A DNA stretch of 64,000 bases from Ricinus communis. Lineage: Eukaryota; Streptophyta; Magnoliopsida; Malpighiales; Euphorbiaceae. The notes below the pieces were generated by a model, which saw only the letters and a program-made list of their open reading frames with translations, was not told where the DNA came from and did not search any database. A program made the translations under genes and the position numbers. The stretch spans positions 16,189,582-16,253,581 of the forward strand of contig NC_063262.1 in the NCBI RefSeq assembly GCF_019578655.1, written 5' to 3'. This document shows positions 23,224 to 34,148 of the stretch, one piece after another (position 1 is the first letter of the stretch; every line of letters starts with the position of its first letter).

Positions 23224-24484
23224 TTCCTAAGTGAGATGCAGGAATGAACGGATAAATGAAACAACCAAGACAAGAAAGCAACCCAAAGGGAACCTAAACT
23301 AGTTGGCAATCAAACAAAAGATAAAAGATTGATGAGCCCAATTATGCTACCCGTGGACGAATTCTTAATTGAATTCGATTTCTCTCTCGAGATAACCGAA
23401 TTCCTAAACCCAAGAACCTAAAGTTGGAATCTCTTCCTAACGATTGCTTCTTAAATTAGCAATAAGCTTTAATCCGCCTCTATTAAGCTTTGTTAATTCT
23501 TAATCCGGCTAGTTAAATATCCTTATCTCTAAGTGATTATTAACCAGTTCTTACTATTCAAAATTCCAATTGCCAAATGGACTTCTCAATCACATAAAGC
23601 AATCTAAACACCACAATTCATAATGTCTCATGAATAATGCATCATCTTATTAATACTGAAAGCAAGAAGGATACAAAATTAAACTCAAACAATGCAAAAA
23701 TATAATTTTACGACAACATAGTAAAGAAATCCCAATGGATTTAACCGATCTAGCTACACATGTTCATGCTTAAAACAACTAGGAAATTAATTACAATGAA
23801 AGAATAATGAAAATGAAACATGTACACCCTTTTCTCTCGAATTGGATGAGCGACTCCGGATCTGAATATACCTCTGATTGATCTCCCAATTGCCTCTCGA
23901 TTTGCTCCACTCACTGTTTTGCACTCGGAACCTTATGATTACGGGATTCTTCCTGTCTGACTCTCTCCCGAACTCGACTTCATGCAAAAATTGAACTAAT
24001 ATAGGGGCTCTCTCCTTGCTTCTTTCTTCGCTAACCCTAAAAGAAATAGTATTCCTTATATATTTTTCTCAGCACGACCGGAGTCCAAGCCGTGTTGAAG
24101 CTTCAGATTTCACCAATTAGGGTTTCTTCATGGCCGTGCCCCCGCCGGTGCTGAGCCACCACGTCCCGTGCTGGAGGCCGTGGTGGCCACAAAAATCGTG
24201 CCTAAAATGCCATGTTTTAAAGACCAAAAGCTCATGGTTGGTCACGGCCTTGACCTAGGCCGTGCTCAATGTGTGCACTGCAAGCTCTTGTCCGATCTTG
24301 ATGAATTCTCATCCGTTTTCGCATGTATTGATCTAAAACTGCTTAAACACTGATGATGGACCTATAAATCTTCCTGGAACGCAAAAGAACACAAAATACG
24401 GGTGATCTCGGAATAAAAGCAGAATAATTGCTAAGAAAATACACAATAGTATGCAAGCAAATATGTGTAAAACTATGCACATCA
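23224..24484 (-). repeat. Truncated 3' LTR of element F
   Basis: Aligns with 27872-29204 of the partner LTR. The break is at about 23224, inside CTAAGTGAGATGCAGG. Its palindrome array (24065-24270) has fewer units than the partner's array. Confidence 0.88.
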
Positions 24485-26367
24485 AATCACCCCACACTTA
24501 AGCTATTGCTTGTCCTCAAGCAATTAACAACTCACCTCAAAAAACTGCAGTCAGCAATTCCTTACAGTTTATGCTCCTAGTCCACAACAAACAGTATTCA
24601 GCACATCTCAAAGGATACTCAATCATAAATCAAATTGCAAATCATTAACAGAGAATGGAAATAATATTAATGCATGAATAACTTAATTGACAACTCAACA
24701 CAAACATCACGAATCAATGCCTCACAGGATCACTCAAGTCGCTCAAAGTGTATATTAGGTGAATAACAAATCCCTCAAAGTAAATGCACAAAACCCGCTC
24801 ACCATAAGCTTGCTCATAAATCATATCTTCGCTACTGTGAATAAGTAAATACCAAAATCAAAGGGTCTTTACCAAGGTTATAATGGGGTAAGGTAAAGGT
24901 ACGGAGATTTGGGAAAGAAGTGTGAAAATGCTGGAATTCGTGCGATAAACAACAATAAATGCTCAAAGGATTAAATGCCTAAAATGCAAAAAGAATTATT
25001 CACTAAGATCCCTACTTCATAGAATGATGCTCGCAAATGCTCTAAATCCAATGTAAATAATTAAAGAATTTTGTTTATTTTCTTCTCTTTTTTTCTATTT
25101 TTTTTCAATAATAGACTAGTACCTTATAAACGAACCGCTGCATACAACTTGAATAAACGTAAAGAATAAAAAAAATACAGTTTGGATCGGAGGGAGCATC
25201 TAAAATATCAAAAAGACTTAGTGAATTTACCAACATAACAACTGGCATTTTAATCCCACAAAAGGGTGAGCAAATCATACAAAGAAATTCCAGCATAAGG
25301 GTAAAGGAAAGATAAACGTAAAGAATGGTATAATTGAAGTGTATAGGTGTAGATTATGAAGAAAAGGTTAAGGCTCAAAACTGGATAACTAATGGAAACA
25401 TAAAGGGTAGGCTTTTGGCCAAATGTGGTGAATCCTAAATCGCCCAAATCATCTCATGGTATTCACAATATTCATGTAACTTCAACACGCATTACAAAGC
25501 AAGTTCTAGAAGCAAAGTCAAGTACAATGCACACTCAAACAAGATATATAAAGAGCATAAGTAATATGAATGCTCAATAGGCTCAAAATCTCACTTTGAG
25601 GTGTGGTGTTAGGTGCAATTGGTTCGCAACATCATTAATTGAATCATTACTTAAGAAACACATGCATATGACATTATCAATGTTCTAAGTTAAAATTCGA
25701 CGATTCGAAAAACAATTGAATAACACCGGTTTAACCCGGCAGGGCTGATGTGTAAAACATCATCAATTGTTTTCCAAGGACAATGAACAACAAAGAAAAG
25801 TAACTACAATTCTATAAATCAAGTCATCAATCAGCTCAAAAATAGCATACTTAAGTGCATAAAGACACAGTGTCCTAACATCCTAACAATACACAACACC
25901 TAGTGATAACAATTTCAGATGTATCTAAAAACCACAAGGGAGAGAAAGATTATAAGGTTTACCCACAACCACCCCACACTTTGAAGAACACATTGTCCTC
26001 AGTATAAAACATTATAGATACCCCGCATAGGATGCTCAACTAGGAGAAACAAAGGCAATACAGTCCAAATGCATGACATGTACGAAAAATAAAGTAAATA
26101 AATGCAGAAAATAAAAAGATCTAGGGGATTGCCCTGATCATCCGCCGAGGCTGGTGTAGTGGAAATTTAGTGCGTCCTCGGTAAAAGCTGAAAATAATAA
26201 AATAAAGAAATTATCGAAACTGAAAATAAAAATTAATAAACTATGAAAACTAAAACTAATAAAATGTTTCAAAACGAAAGGTTATATAATATTAAAAATG
26301 AAAGATAAAATCTAGGGTGCCTCCCAAAAGCGCTTCTTTTTGATGTGATGAGTCTTTTTAGTTGGAC
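24485..26367 (-). other. Polypurine tract and noncoding 3' half of element F
   Basis: Minus-strand AAGTGTGGGGTGATTT abuts the LTR. The rest parallels 17279-19284 of element D and has no supported gene. Confidence 0.65.
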
Positions 26368-27542
26368 TCATTGTGAAAAGCAAACGGGTGTGATCGACGA
26401 CCATCCATCCTTCTTCCAAGCAAATGGCTCTAAGTATCCGTTTAGAGGGATAATCGTCAATTTCCTCTTCCCGACTGTCAAGCAAGCTGCCAATATGATG
26501 GGTAAAACTCGCTCCTTGTATAGTTGTACGTAGTCATGATGCTCTAGGGGCTCTTCTAATTTGAAAGCTGAAGTTTCACCAATTGGAAGGATCGACGGTT
26601 GGGCAATTTCTTCAGGAATGTCAGTGGTTTTCTGCAGTCCTTGGCTTGGTTCACTTGCTAGAAGGAACTCAAGCTGCTCCAAGACTTCATCGTTGGATAA
26701 CTCATGCTCATCTTCCACCAATGAAGGGACTTATGGAAAATCCACCAAAAATTCCTATAACTGCACTCAGCATCATCAAATGTATGTTCCTGTTGATAAT
26801 CTTTCAGAGGAATCATGTTCGCCTCTTCCTTTTCTGGTTCTATCTCCATGTTCAAGGAGTCCTCCTACACATAGGCATCATCGTCAAATATAGTAGATAA
26901 ACCAGAAAAATTCTCACCTGAATGCAAAGTGATGGCGCTCAAATGTTCCACGAATTCAGTAGTGTTTGATGGAGTTCCCAATTATTCTACAGCTAGTATC
27001 TTGAAGATCAAGCCTACTTGATGCTCTATGTTCTTAATCGCTGCTTGCTAACTTTCAAGTACCCTCTCTATTTGTTGGAATCTATCATCAAGACTTGTAA
27101 GGAACCTCATCATCAGCTTCTCTGAAACTAACTCTTCATCTTGAGTTGAAGGTGTAAGAGTAGGCTGCTGATGTAGTTGTTGAAATCCTGGTGGTTCTTG
27201 GCCATCTAAGCTCCATCTAAAAGGTGAATGAGTGCTCTATTCTTGATTGTAGGTGCTTTCATACGAGTTATTTAGCCAGCTTCCCGTATAATTCACCTGT
27301 TAAAAGTTATAAGAATAATGAGCAACATCACTGTACAATGCACAATCATTATTCAAATGTAAACCACAACAGATTTCACAAAATCTTAAGATGAAAGGAT
27401 AGGAGTGGAGAGTTTATCAGTAGCCCCACAAAATGATTCCACTCAAGCTGCTAAGGCTGCACGGGTATCCCAATTTATAGCACTCTCTTGGTTCCTGATA
27501 CCATTCTCCAACGCGTCATAAAAAGAGTTTGAATTTAGCATT
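26368..27542 (-). pseudogene. Compact gag-like ORF of element F (frameshifted)
   Basis: Parallel to the frame in element D. MLNSNSFYDALENG begins near 27542. Then come a C-x2-C-x3-H-type knuckle in degraded form, YNQE.STHSPF, a helical SEKLMMRFLTSLDDRFQQIE block and LSAITLHSGENFSG (compare KAITLRSGKELTSS of element G at 33390-33430). After EPEKEEANMIPLKDYQQEHTFDD, the frame at 26721-26368 gives MVEDEHELSNDEVLEQLEFLLASEPS and LEEPLEHHDYVQLYKERVLPII. Conservation of this order in two copies suggests it was once a real product. Stops near 27420 and 27000 and frame changes break it now. Confidence 0.6.
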
Positions 27543-27669
27543 GAACCTCCCTATCATTCACTACCTGAATCATAAACTTAGACTAAATAAATATGTACAA
27601 AAATAAAATAAATAAATAAATAATGGCTAAAGTAACAAATAGCAAATTTCACTCTAGTTTTCAAACATT

Positions 27670-27686
27670 CCCCGGCAACAGCGCCA
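27670..27686 (-). other. Primer binding site of element F, tRNA-Asp type
   Basis: Plus strand CCCCGGCAACAGCGCCA differs at one base from the 3' end of plant tRNA-Asp (CCCCGGCAACGGCGCCA, from general knowledge). It lies 6 bases from the 5' LTR end, where a Ty3/gypsy primer site belongs. Confidence 0.8.
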
Positions 27687-27692
27687 AAAACT

Positions 27693-29204
27693 TGATGGGC
27701 TATTTATGCAGCTACAATCTAAGGCAGTGAACCTAATGATGTAGTCTAGCACTAATGGCGAGTATCAAGGTCGTATTCCTCGGGAAAGTGAAAGCCCAGA
27801 GTTACTACTTTATTCTCTATTATATTAGCCTAAAATGAATGATGAATAATTTCTAAATTTCCTAATAACTACAAGCTGAGTTCTAAGTGAGATGCAGGAA
27901 TGAACGATAAATGAAACAACCAAGACAAGAAAGCAACCCAAAGGGAACCTAAACTAGTTGGCAATCAAACAAAAGATAAAAGATTGATGAGTCCAATTAT
28001 GCTACCCGTGGATGAATTCTTAATTGAATTATATTTCTCTCTCGAGATAACCGAATTTCTAAACCCAAGAACCTAAAGTTGGAATCTCTTCCTAACGATT
28101 GATTCTTAAATTAGCAATAAGCTTTAATCCGCCTCTATTAAGCTTTGTTAATTCTTAATCCGGCTAGTTAATTATCCTTATCTCTAAGTGATTATTAACC
28201 AGTTCTTACTATTCAAAATTCCAATTGCCAAATGGACTTCTCAATCACATAAAGCAATCTAAACACCACAATTCACAATGTCTCATGAATAATGCATCAT
28301 CTTATTAATACTGAAAGCAAGAAGGATATAAAATTAAACTCAAACAATCCAAAAATATAATTCTAAGACAACATAGTAAAGAAATCCCAATGGATTTAAC
28401 CGATCTAGCTACACATGTTCATGCTTAAAACAACTAGGAAATCAATTACAATGAAAGAATAATGAAAATGAAACATGTACACCCTTTTTCTCTCGAATTG
28501 GATGAACAGCTCCAGATCTGAATCTACACTATGATTGATCTCCCCAATTGCCTCTCGATTTGCTCCACTACTGTTTTGCACTCGGAACCTTATGATTCTG
28601 GGATTCTTCCTCTATGCAACTCTCTCCCGAACTCAGCACTATGCAAAAATTGAACTAGCCGCCGGGGCTCTCTCCTTGCTTCTTTCTTCGCTAACCCTAA
28701 AAGAAATAGTATTCCTTATATATTTTTCTCAGCACGGCTGTGGTCATGGCCGTGCTAGTCAACACGACCGTTGTCCAAGCCGTTTTGAAGCTTCAGATTT
28801 CACCAATTAGGGTTTCTTCATGGCCATGCCCCCGCCGGTGCTGAGCTACCACGTGCCGTGCTGGAGGCCGTGGTGGCCATGAAAATCGTGCCTAAAATGC
28901 CATGTTTTAAAGACCAGAAGCTCATGGTTGGTCATGGCCAAAGTCCGGGCCGTGCTGATCAGCACAGCCTTGACCTAGGTCGTGCTCAATGTGTGCACTG
29001 CGAGCTCTTGTCTGATCTTGATGAATTCCCTTCCGTTTTCGCATATATTGATCTAAAACTGCTTAAACACTAATGATGGACCTATAAATCTTCCTGGAAT
29101 GCAAAAGAATATTAAACATTGGTGATCTCAGAATAAAAGCACAATAATTGCTAAGAAAATACACAATAATATGCAAGCAAATATGTGTAAAACTATGCAC
29201 ATCA
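27693..29204 (-). repeat. 5' LTR of element F
   Basis: 1512 bp, TGATGGGCTAT..GCACATCA. TATA box AAAATATATAAGG on the minus strand at about 28716-28728, next to the palindrome array at 28730-28990. Confidence 0.9.
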
Positions 29205-30451
29205 GGCGTGAATAGTGACGATCTCGCCTTCATGAGGGAACTTCACCTTCTGATGGACTGTAGAAAGGACTCATCCTAGGGCATAAAACCATGGCCTTCC
29301 TAATAGTAGTGCAAACGTCACTGGGATGTCCAAGATATTAAATTCCACCCAGGATTCAATTGTATTCCATCCTTTTTTGTCTTGTCATAGGCCCTCAAGA
29401 CCATGTTTGATGATTTTAGGTCCTTCATAGTCATCCCTAGTTTAGGGCGTATTGCAAGATGGACATAGATTGGTAGCTGACCCATTATCAACCATCACAT
29501 ATGGGGTTCTTTTCCCTTTCATCTATGCTGCTATATAAAGGGCCTTATTATGGTCTCTTCCCTCAAGTGGTAGGCCCTCGTATGAGAAAGTAATCATCCT
29601 GATAGCCTTTTCAGTTACCATTTTGATCATCTCCTCAAGAATAGTTGTTGTGCTGACAATTATACCAGATAAGGCCTAGATCAGAGCCTTTTTTAGTCTG
29701 ATCAATGCATCAGTAGCTCTTGGACATCCGCTGTCTTCTTTTCCTTCTTCCACCATTCTAGTAATACAGCATCCCTATCTTTAGGTGCTTGCTTCTTTTG
29801 TTTCAACACTTGTACCCCGGTTTCCTTACCCTTATCTACTGGCTTAGTCTCGGAATCGCTGTCTGCCTAGATGTCCTTAGCCTCGGCATCTTAGACCTCA
29901 TTTTCATCCCCAGAGTTATACCAGATGTCGATAGCCATTACCGACTTCTTTTCACCTTCTTTCTAGACTTCCAGGATACAAGGCTCACAAGTGGCTTGAT
30001 CATCATCCAACCCCCAACCACTTGGCACAATATCTTCAATCCGAACATCAACTTAGGGTGGCCTTGAGTACCGGGCCCTGAAATCATATTTACCCGAGAG
30101 CTGCCCAAGCAGGTCTTCACACTCATATCAAGGAAGTTGCTCAACCTCCCATTCTCCAAAGTCGATTCAATCCTAGATCTCGTGCTTGAGATGGTTGCAT
30201 TGGTCCCTTCACATGCCCGAAAGTCTAATGATACTCACAATACTGACCATTATGAGACTTAGGACTATCTTTTGGTGATTGGAGCTTAAGCTTCCCTCTC
30301 TATTTTAGGTGTCGGAACACCACGGATAGTGGTGCCCCCAGCTCGGTGAAGGTTCTTTGTGGGCTTTTTAGCTCAGCCGTTGGCTCAGCTCGGGGTATGT
30401 CTATGAAGGAGTTCATGATTTCCTCTTTGTTGAATTCAAGGTTAATGATGG
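29205..30451 (-). pseudogene. Element E: gag C terminus and aspartic protease
   Basis: From 30447 leftward: RAEPTAELKSPQRTFTELGAPLSVVF, then LKLQSPKDSPKSHNGQYCEYH and TFGHVKG, a C-x2-H / G-H pattern like the end of Tat gag. After a poorly readable stretch (29560-30170) comes protease: VDNGSATNL (active-site DNGS block, about 29470-29500), RPKLGMTMKDLKSSNMVLRAYD, ESWVEFNILDIPVTFALLLGRPW and VHQKVKFPHEGEIVTIHA next to the element F insertion. DNGS in place of DTGS is usual for Tat proteases. Several stops and frame changes occur. The right side is cut by an LTR at 30452. Confidence 0.8.
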
Positions 30452-31811
30452 TGATGCGTATAGTTTTACACATGTTTGCTTGCATATTATTGTGTATTTT
30501 CTCAACAATTATTGTGTTTTTATTCCAAAATTACCCATGTTTTGTGTCCTTTTGTATTCCAGATGTTATAGATCCATCATTAGTGTTTAACTACTTTGTA
30601 GCAGCACATTTCTCAAGATTACCACGCCCTAGAGCACGGCCCTTGTTGGTTGCCAGTCGATTCAAACCTTATTCTTCCAACTGAAGTCCAACACGGGCTG
30701 GACAAGGCCCTTGTTGAGGAACATGGGCTAGAACACGCCTGTATTTGCATATGGAATAAAAGGGACGAGCCCAAAAAGAGAAAGAGGGAGTTTTGGATCA
30801 GCAATTTAGACTTTTGATGTTCCGTTGTAATCTTCCTATACGGGTTGTTAGGCATTAGAGGGAGGCTTCCAGAAAAAGGATTCCACCTTAGAACATCATA
30901 TTCGTGATATGGGTTTTGGATTGAAGATTACGGAAGAGTTTTAGAGCAACTCAAGGAGTAATTTTGGAGATCAACTGCAGCATAGATCCAAGCTTCGAGT
31001 TGTTCATCCAATTCTAGGAAAAGGGTGTATATGTTTTGATTTCCTTGCTCTTTCGTTGCAATTGAGTTCCTAGTTGCTTTAGACATGAACATGAATAGCT
31101 AGATTGGTTGAACCCATCGGGGTTCCTTACTATGTTGGCTTAGTACTGAATTATTAGGATTGTTTGAATTCTTTTCTGTATTCTTGTTGCAATCAATAAT
31201 TAAATCCAGTTTTCTTTACATTGAATGTATTGATTACTATTTATAGAATTCTTTTAACAATTGAGAAATTCTAATTGAGTTTGGAAATTTAATTGCAAGA
31301 TCTGGTTAATTTCCACTTAGAGATAAGGTTAATTAATTTGTCGGATTAAGAATTAATAAAGCTTAATAGAGGCGGATTAAAGCTTAAGGCTAACTTAATA
31401 ATCAATCGTTAGGAAGAGATTCCAACTTTAGGTTCTTAGGTTTAGGAATTTGATTGTCTCGAGAGAGAAACTGAATTCAATTAAGAATCCGTCCATGGGT
31501 AGCATAATCGGACTCAACAATCTGTTATCCTTTGTTTGATTGCCAACTAGTCTAAGTCCCCTTTAGGTTTGCTTTCTTATCTTGATTGCTTTATTTACTC
31601 ATTCATTCTCGCATTCCATTTAGAAATTAGCTTTTAGTCATTAGTAAATCTAGAAACCATCAGTCATTAATTTTAGGCTAGATAACAAAGAATGAAGTAG
31701 TAACTCTAGGATTTCAATTTCCCGAGGGATACAATATTTTAATACTTGTCGTTGTGCTAGGCTATATCGATGGGTTCACTATCTTAGTTGTAGTTGCATA
31801 CATAACACATT
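30452..31811 (+). repeat. LTR (13209-like) at the right end of element E
   Basis: Starts TGATGCGTATAGTTTTACAC, matching the solo LTR at 13209 in order and length, and ends near CATAACACATTA. No matching target duplication was found (left flank GATGG, right flank AGTTT), and the right end abuts another LTR piece. The end is therefore approximate and the junction may be a recombination or deletion. Confidence 0.8.
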
Positions 31812-32994
31812 AAGTTTTCTTTGATGTTTGTTGCATCCAACACGGCCGTAGAGAGTAACACGGGCATCAACACCAAAACGTGTTGGGAACACGGGCATCA
31901 ACACCAAAACGTGTTGGGAACACGGGCATCAACACGGCCATGTTCATGGCAGCTAGTCAAATTCATTTAAAAAGAAAGAAAAGAGAAAAAGAGAGGCAGT
32001 TAGGGTTAGAACATCCAAAACTCATCTTTTTCTCTGTCTAAGGGTTTTTTGAGTTGAAACTAAGGGAAAAGGAGACTTGGATCAAGGTTTCACTTGGATT
32101 CTCTTCGAAGATCAAAGATTGGTGAGGATTGTCGATTGGTTTCAATCCGAGTAAGAGGAACAAGAATCGATCCAAAATTGAGCACGAGGAATTGGAGCTA
32201 TTTACTCTCATCCAAGGGTGTATTCGGGTTCCTCTACATTTACTCATTTTTTGTAATTGAATTCTTGTTGGTTGTGATTATGAACATGATTAGCTAAACT
32301 TATTAACCCATTGGGGTTCTTTATCTAGGGATTTTTGTACTTCAATTTTGAATTGAATGTATTGATTGTCAATATTAGTTTGTAATGGAAGTATTTATTG
32401 ATTTGTTCTTCATATCTTGTTGAATGATTTTTAAAATTTGAATGATCTTGAGAAAGACATTTAGGTTTGGATTGTCCTTTGCAACCTAGAATTGAATTCG
32501 CCTAGAGATAGGGTGTTCGTTCTACCGGATTCAGAATTAACAACTCTCAATAGTGTTAAATGGTACATAATGCTAATTTGGGTAAGTAGAGTTAGGAAGA
32601 GATTTTAACCTAATTAATCTAAGTTAAGATGTTAGTTTCCTTGAGAAAGGCATTAATTGTGTAGAGATTTTCCCACGGAAATTGGATTCAATCAATCAAT
32701 TCCACCCTTAGTTTCCATTCCTTAGAGACAATGATTCCCAAAAGGTTATTCCTTTACTTGAATTAATCATTCCCTATTATACGTAGTTCGACAAAAATTA
32801 GAGTAGCTATTAGTTAATTTAGGAATTATTCATTAACACCATTTATTTTCTGTGATTAGATAACAGAGAAGATTGAGTAGATTTAGGTTCACACGTTCTT
32901 TGGGGAGTACAACACTTGGTACTCGCCGTTAGCTATACTCCACTGATAGGTACACTGCCTTAGGTCATAGTCTTGCTTGACTTAGCACACATCA
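31812..32994 (+). repeat. 5'-truncated LTR inserted in gag of element G
   Basis: Enters in the palindrome region (CCAACACGGCCGTAG near 31830), has the usual downstream LTR order including GAAACTAAG..GGAGACTTGGATCAAGG and ends ..TTAGCACACATCA. Gag of element G begins at 32995. The left end lacks the LTR start, so it is truncated or recombined. Between 31858 and 31940 a 31-bp unit with AACACGGGCATCAACACC and AACGTGTTGGG is repeated twice plus a partial copy. Confidence 0.8.
31858..31940 (+). repeat. 31-bp tandem repeat in LTR
   Basis: Unit AACACGGGCATCAACACC.. then ..AAACGTGTTGGG, two full copies and part of a third. Each carries one half-site of the CACGG/CCGTG palindrome theme. Confidence 0.85.
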
Positions 32995-33840
32995 CTGACC
33001 ATGAACATGTTGATTACATGGGAAATGCGCCCAGGCAGCAAAATAACCCATACAGCAACACATACAACCCAGGGTGGAGAAACCATCCCAACTTCGGATG
33101 ACAAAATAACAATACCCAAGGTCCACCAGGATTTCAGTGGTTGCACCAACAGCAAACTGTTCTCCCTCAACTACCTCAGAACCAGGAGAAGAAGTCCAAT
33201 TTAGAGGAGTTGATGATGAAATTTGTGTCCACTTTTGAGATCATGTTTCAGCAAATGGAAACAGCCTTTAAAAATCACCAGCCTCTATACAGAATTTAGA
33301 GAATCAAATAGGCTGGATTTCTAAGATGTTGGCTGAGAGACAGCTAGGGATGCTCCCCAGCACTATAGAGTCAAACCTGAGGGAGCATGTCAAGGCTATC
33401 ACCTTGAGATCAGGTAAGGAGTTAACTAGCTCTTTACCTATGGTTGATGATGATATTGTTATACAGGATGAGCCAGCCAGAGAGGAGCCCGAAGCTAAGG
33501 TGATAGAGCTTGCACAAACCGAGGACAAGAAGAAGTGTCCTCTGAGAGAATACCAGCTGCCAATTCCATATCCTGCCAGGTTGAAGCAGGAAAAGGTTAA
33601 CCAGCAGTTTAGTAAGTTTTTAGGTTTATTTAAGCAGTTGAGTATTAACCTACCTTTTGTTGAGGCTATATTGCAGATGCCCAGGTATGTGAGATTCTTG
33701 AAGGAGATTTTAAGCTATAAAAAAAAGTTGGAGGACTTGGAGCTAGTGACACTAAATGAGGAGTGCTCATCCATTCTTCAAAACAAGCTGCCAGTAAAGA
33801 AGCGTGATCCAAGGAGTTTTATTGTTCTGTATTATTGGTG
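32995..33840 (+). pseudogene. Element G (Athila) gag C-terminal part
   Basis: Reads HEHVDYMGNAPRQQNNPYSN then YNPGWRNHPNFGWQNNN, the Athila gag hallmark. A helical block LEELMMKFVSTFEIMFQQME follows, then (after a frame change near 33270) ISKMLAERQLGMLPST, LREHVKAITLRSGKEL, an acidic stretch, and CPLREYQLPIPYPARL with FSKFLGLFKQLSINLPFVEA before protease (33326-33830). The CCHC knuckle would lie upstream and is replaced by the LTR at 31812-32994. Confidence 0.88.
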
Positions 33841-34148
33841 ATTTGCATATTAGTGATGCTTTAGCTGACTTAGGAGCTAGCATCGATTTAATACCTAGCA
33901 GTTTGTTTGAAAAGTTAGGTTTGAGTGAGCCAAAACCCACTAGGATGAGCGTACAGTTAGTGGATAGAACTATGAAATTTCCTAGGGGGATAGTTGAGGA
34001 TGTACTTGTTAAAGTAGACAAGTTTATATTTTCTGTTGATTTTGTTGTTATGGATATGGAGGGTGAGAGTAGCGTACCTTTAATCCTAAGTAGACCTTTT
34101 CTTGCAACATCTAGGGCTGTTATAGATGTATGTGATGGGAAGTTATAA
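33804..34148 (+). pseudogene. Element G aspartic protease
   Basis: About 115 residues with ISDALADLGASIDLIPSSLF, the active-site DLGAS of Athila proteases. Then SVQLVDRTMKFPRGIVEDVL, FVVMDMEGE and LILSRPFLATSRAVIDVCDG (a degenerate flap and LGRPFLAT block, with Ser for Gly). A stop (TAA) follows GKL at 34146. The preceding gag frame is offset, so one frameshift near 33820 separates them. Confidence 0.88.

Larger units (their letters stand above)
23224..29204 (-). mobile_element. Element F: second copy of the non-autonomous family, left LTR truncated
   Basis: Same layout and sequence family as element D. 5' LTR 27693-29204, clear primer site, internal region 24485-27692, polypurine tract next to 24485, and a 3' LTR of which 23224-24484 remains. 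The distal ~180 bp of the 3' LTR (equivalent to 27693-27872) are missing, so the left target duplication is lost; the right flank is GGCGT. It lies in element E between the protease end (KVKFPHEGEIVTIHA) and the G-patch segment. Confidence 0.88.

Noticed and set aside
31858..31940. CRISPR-like array (repeat with spacers)
   Set aside because: Units are directly adjacent with no unique spacers, and the context is a plant LTR.
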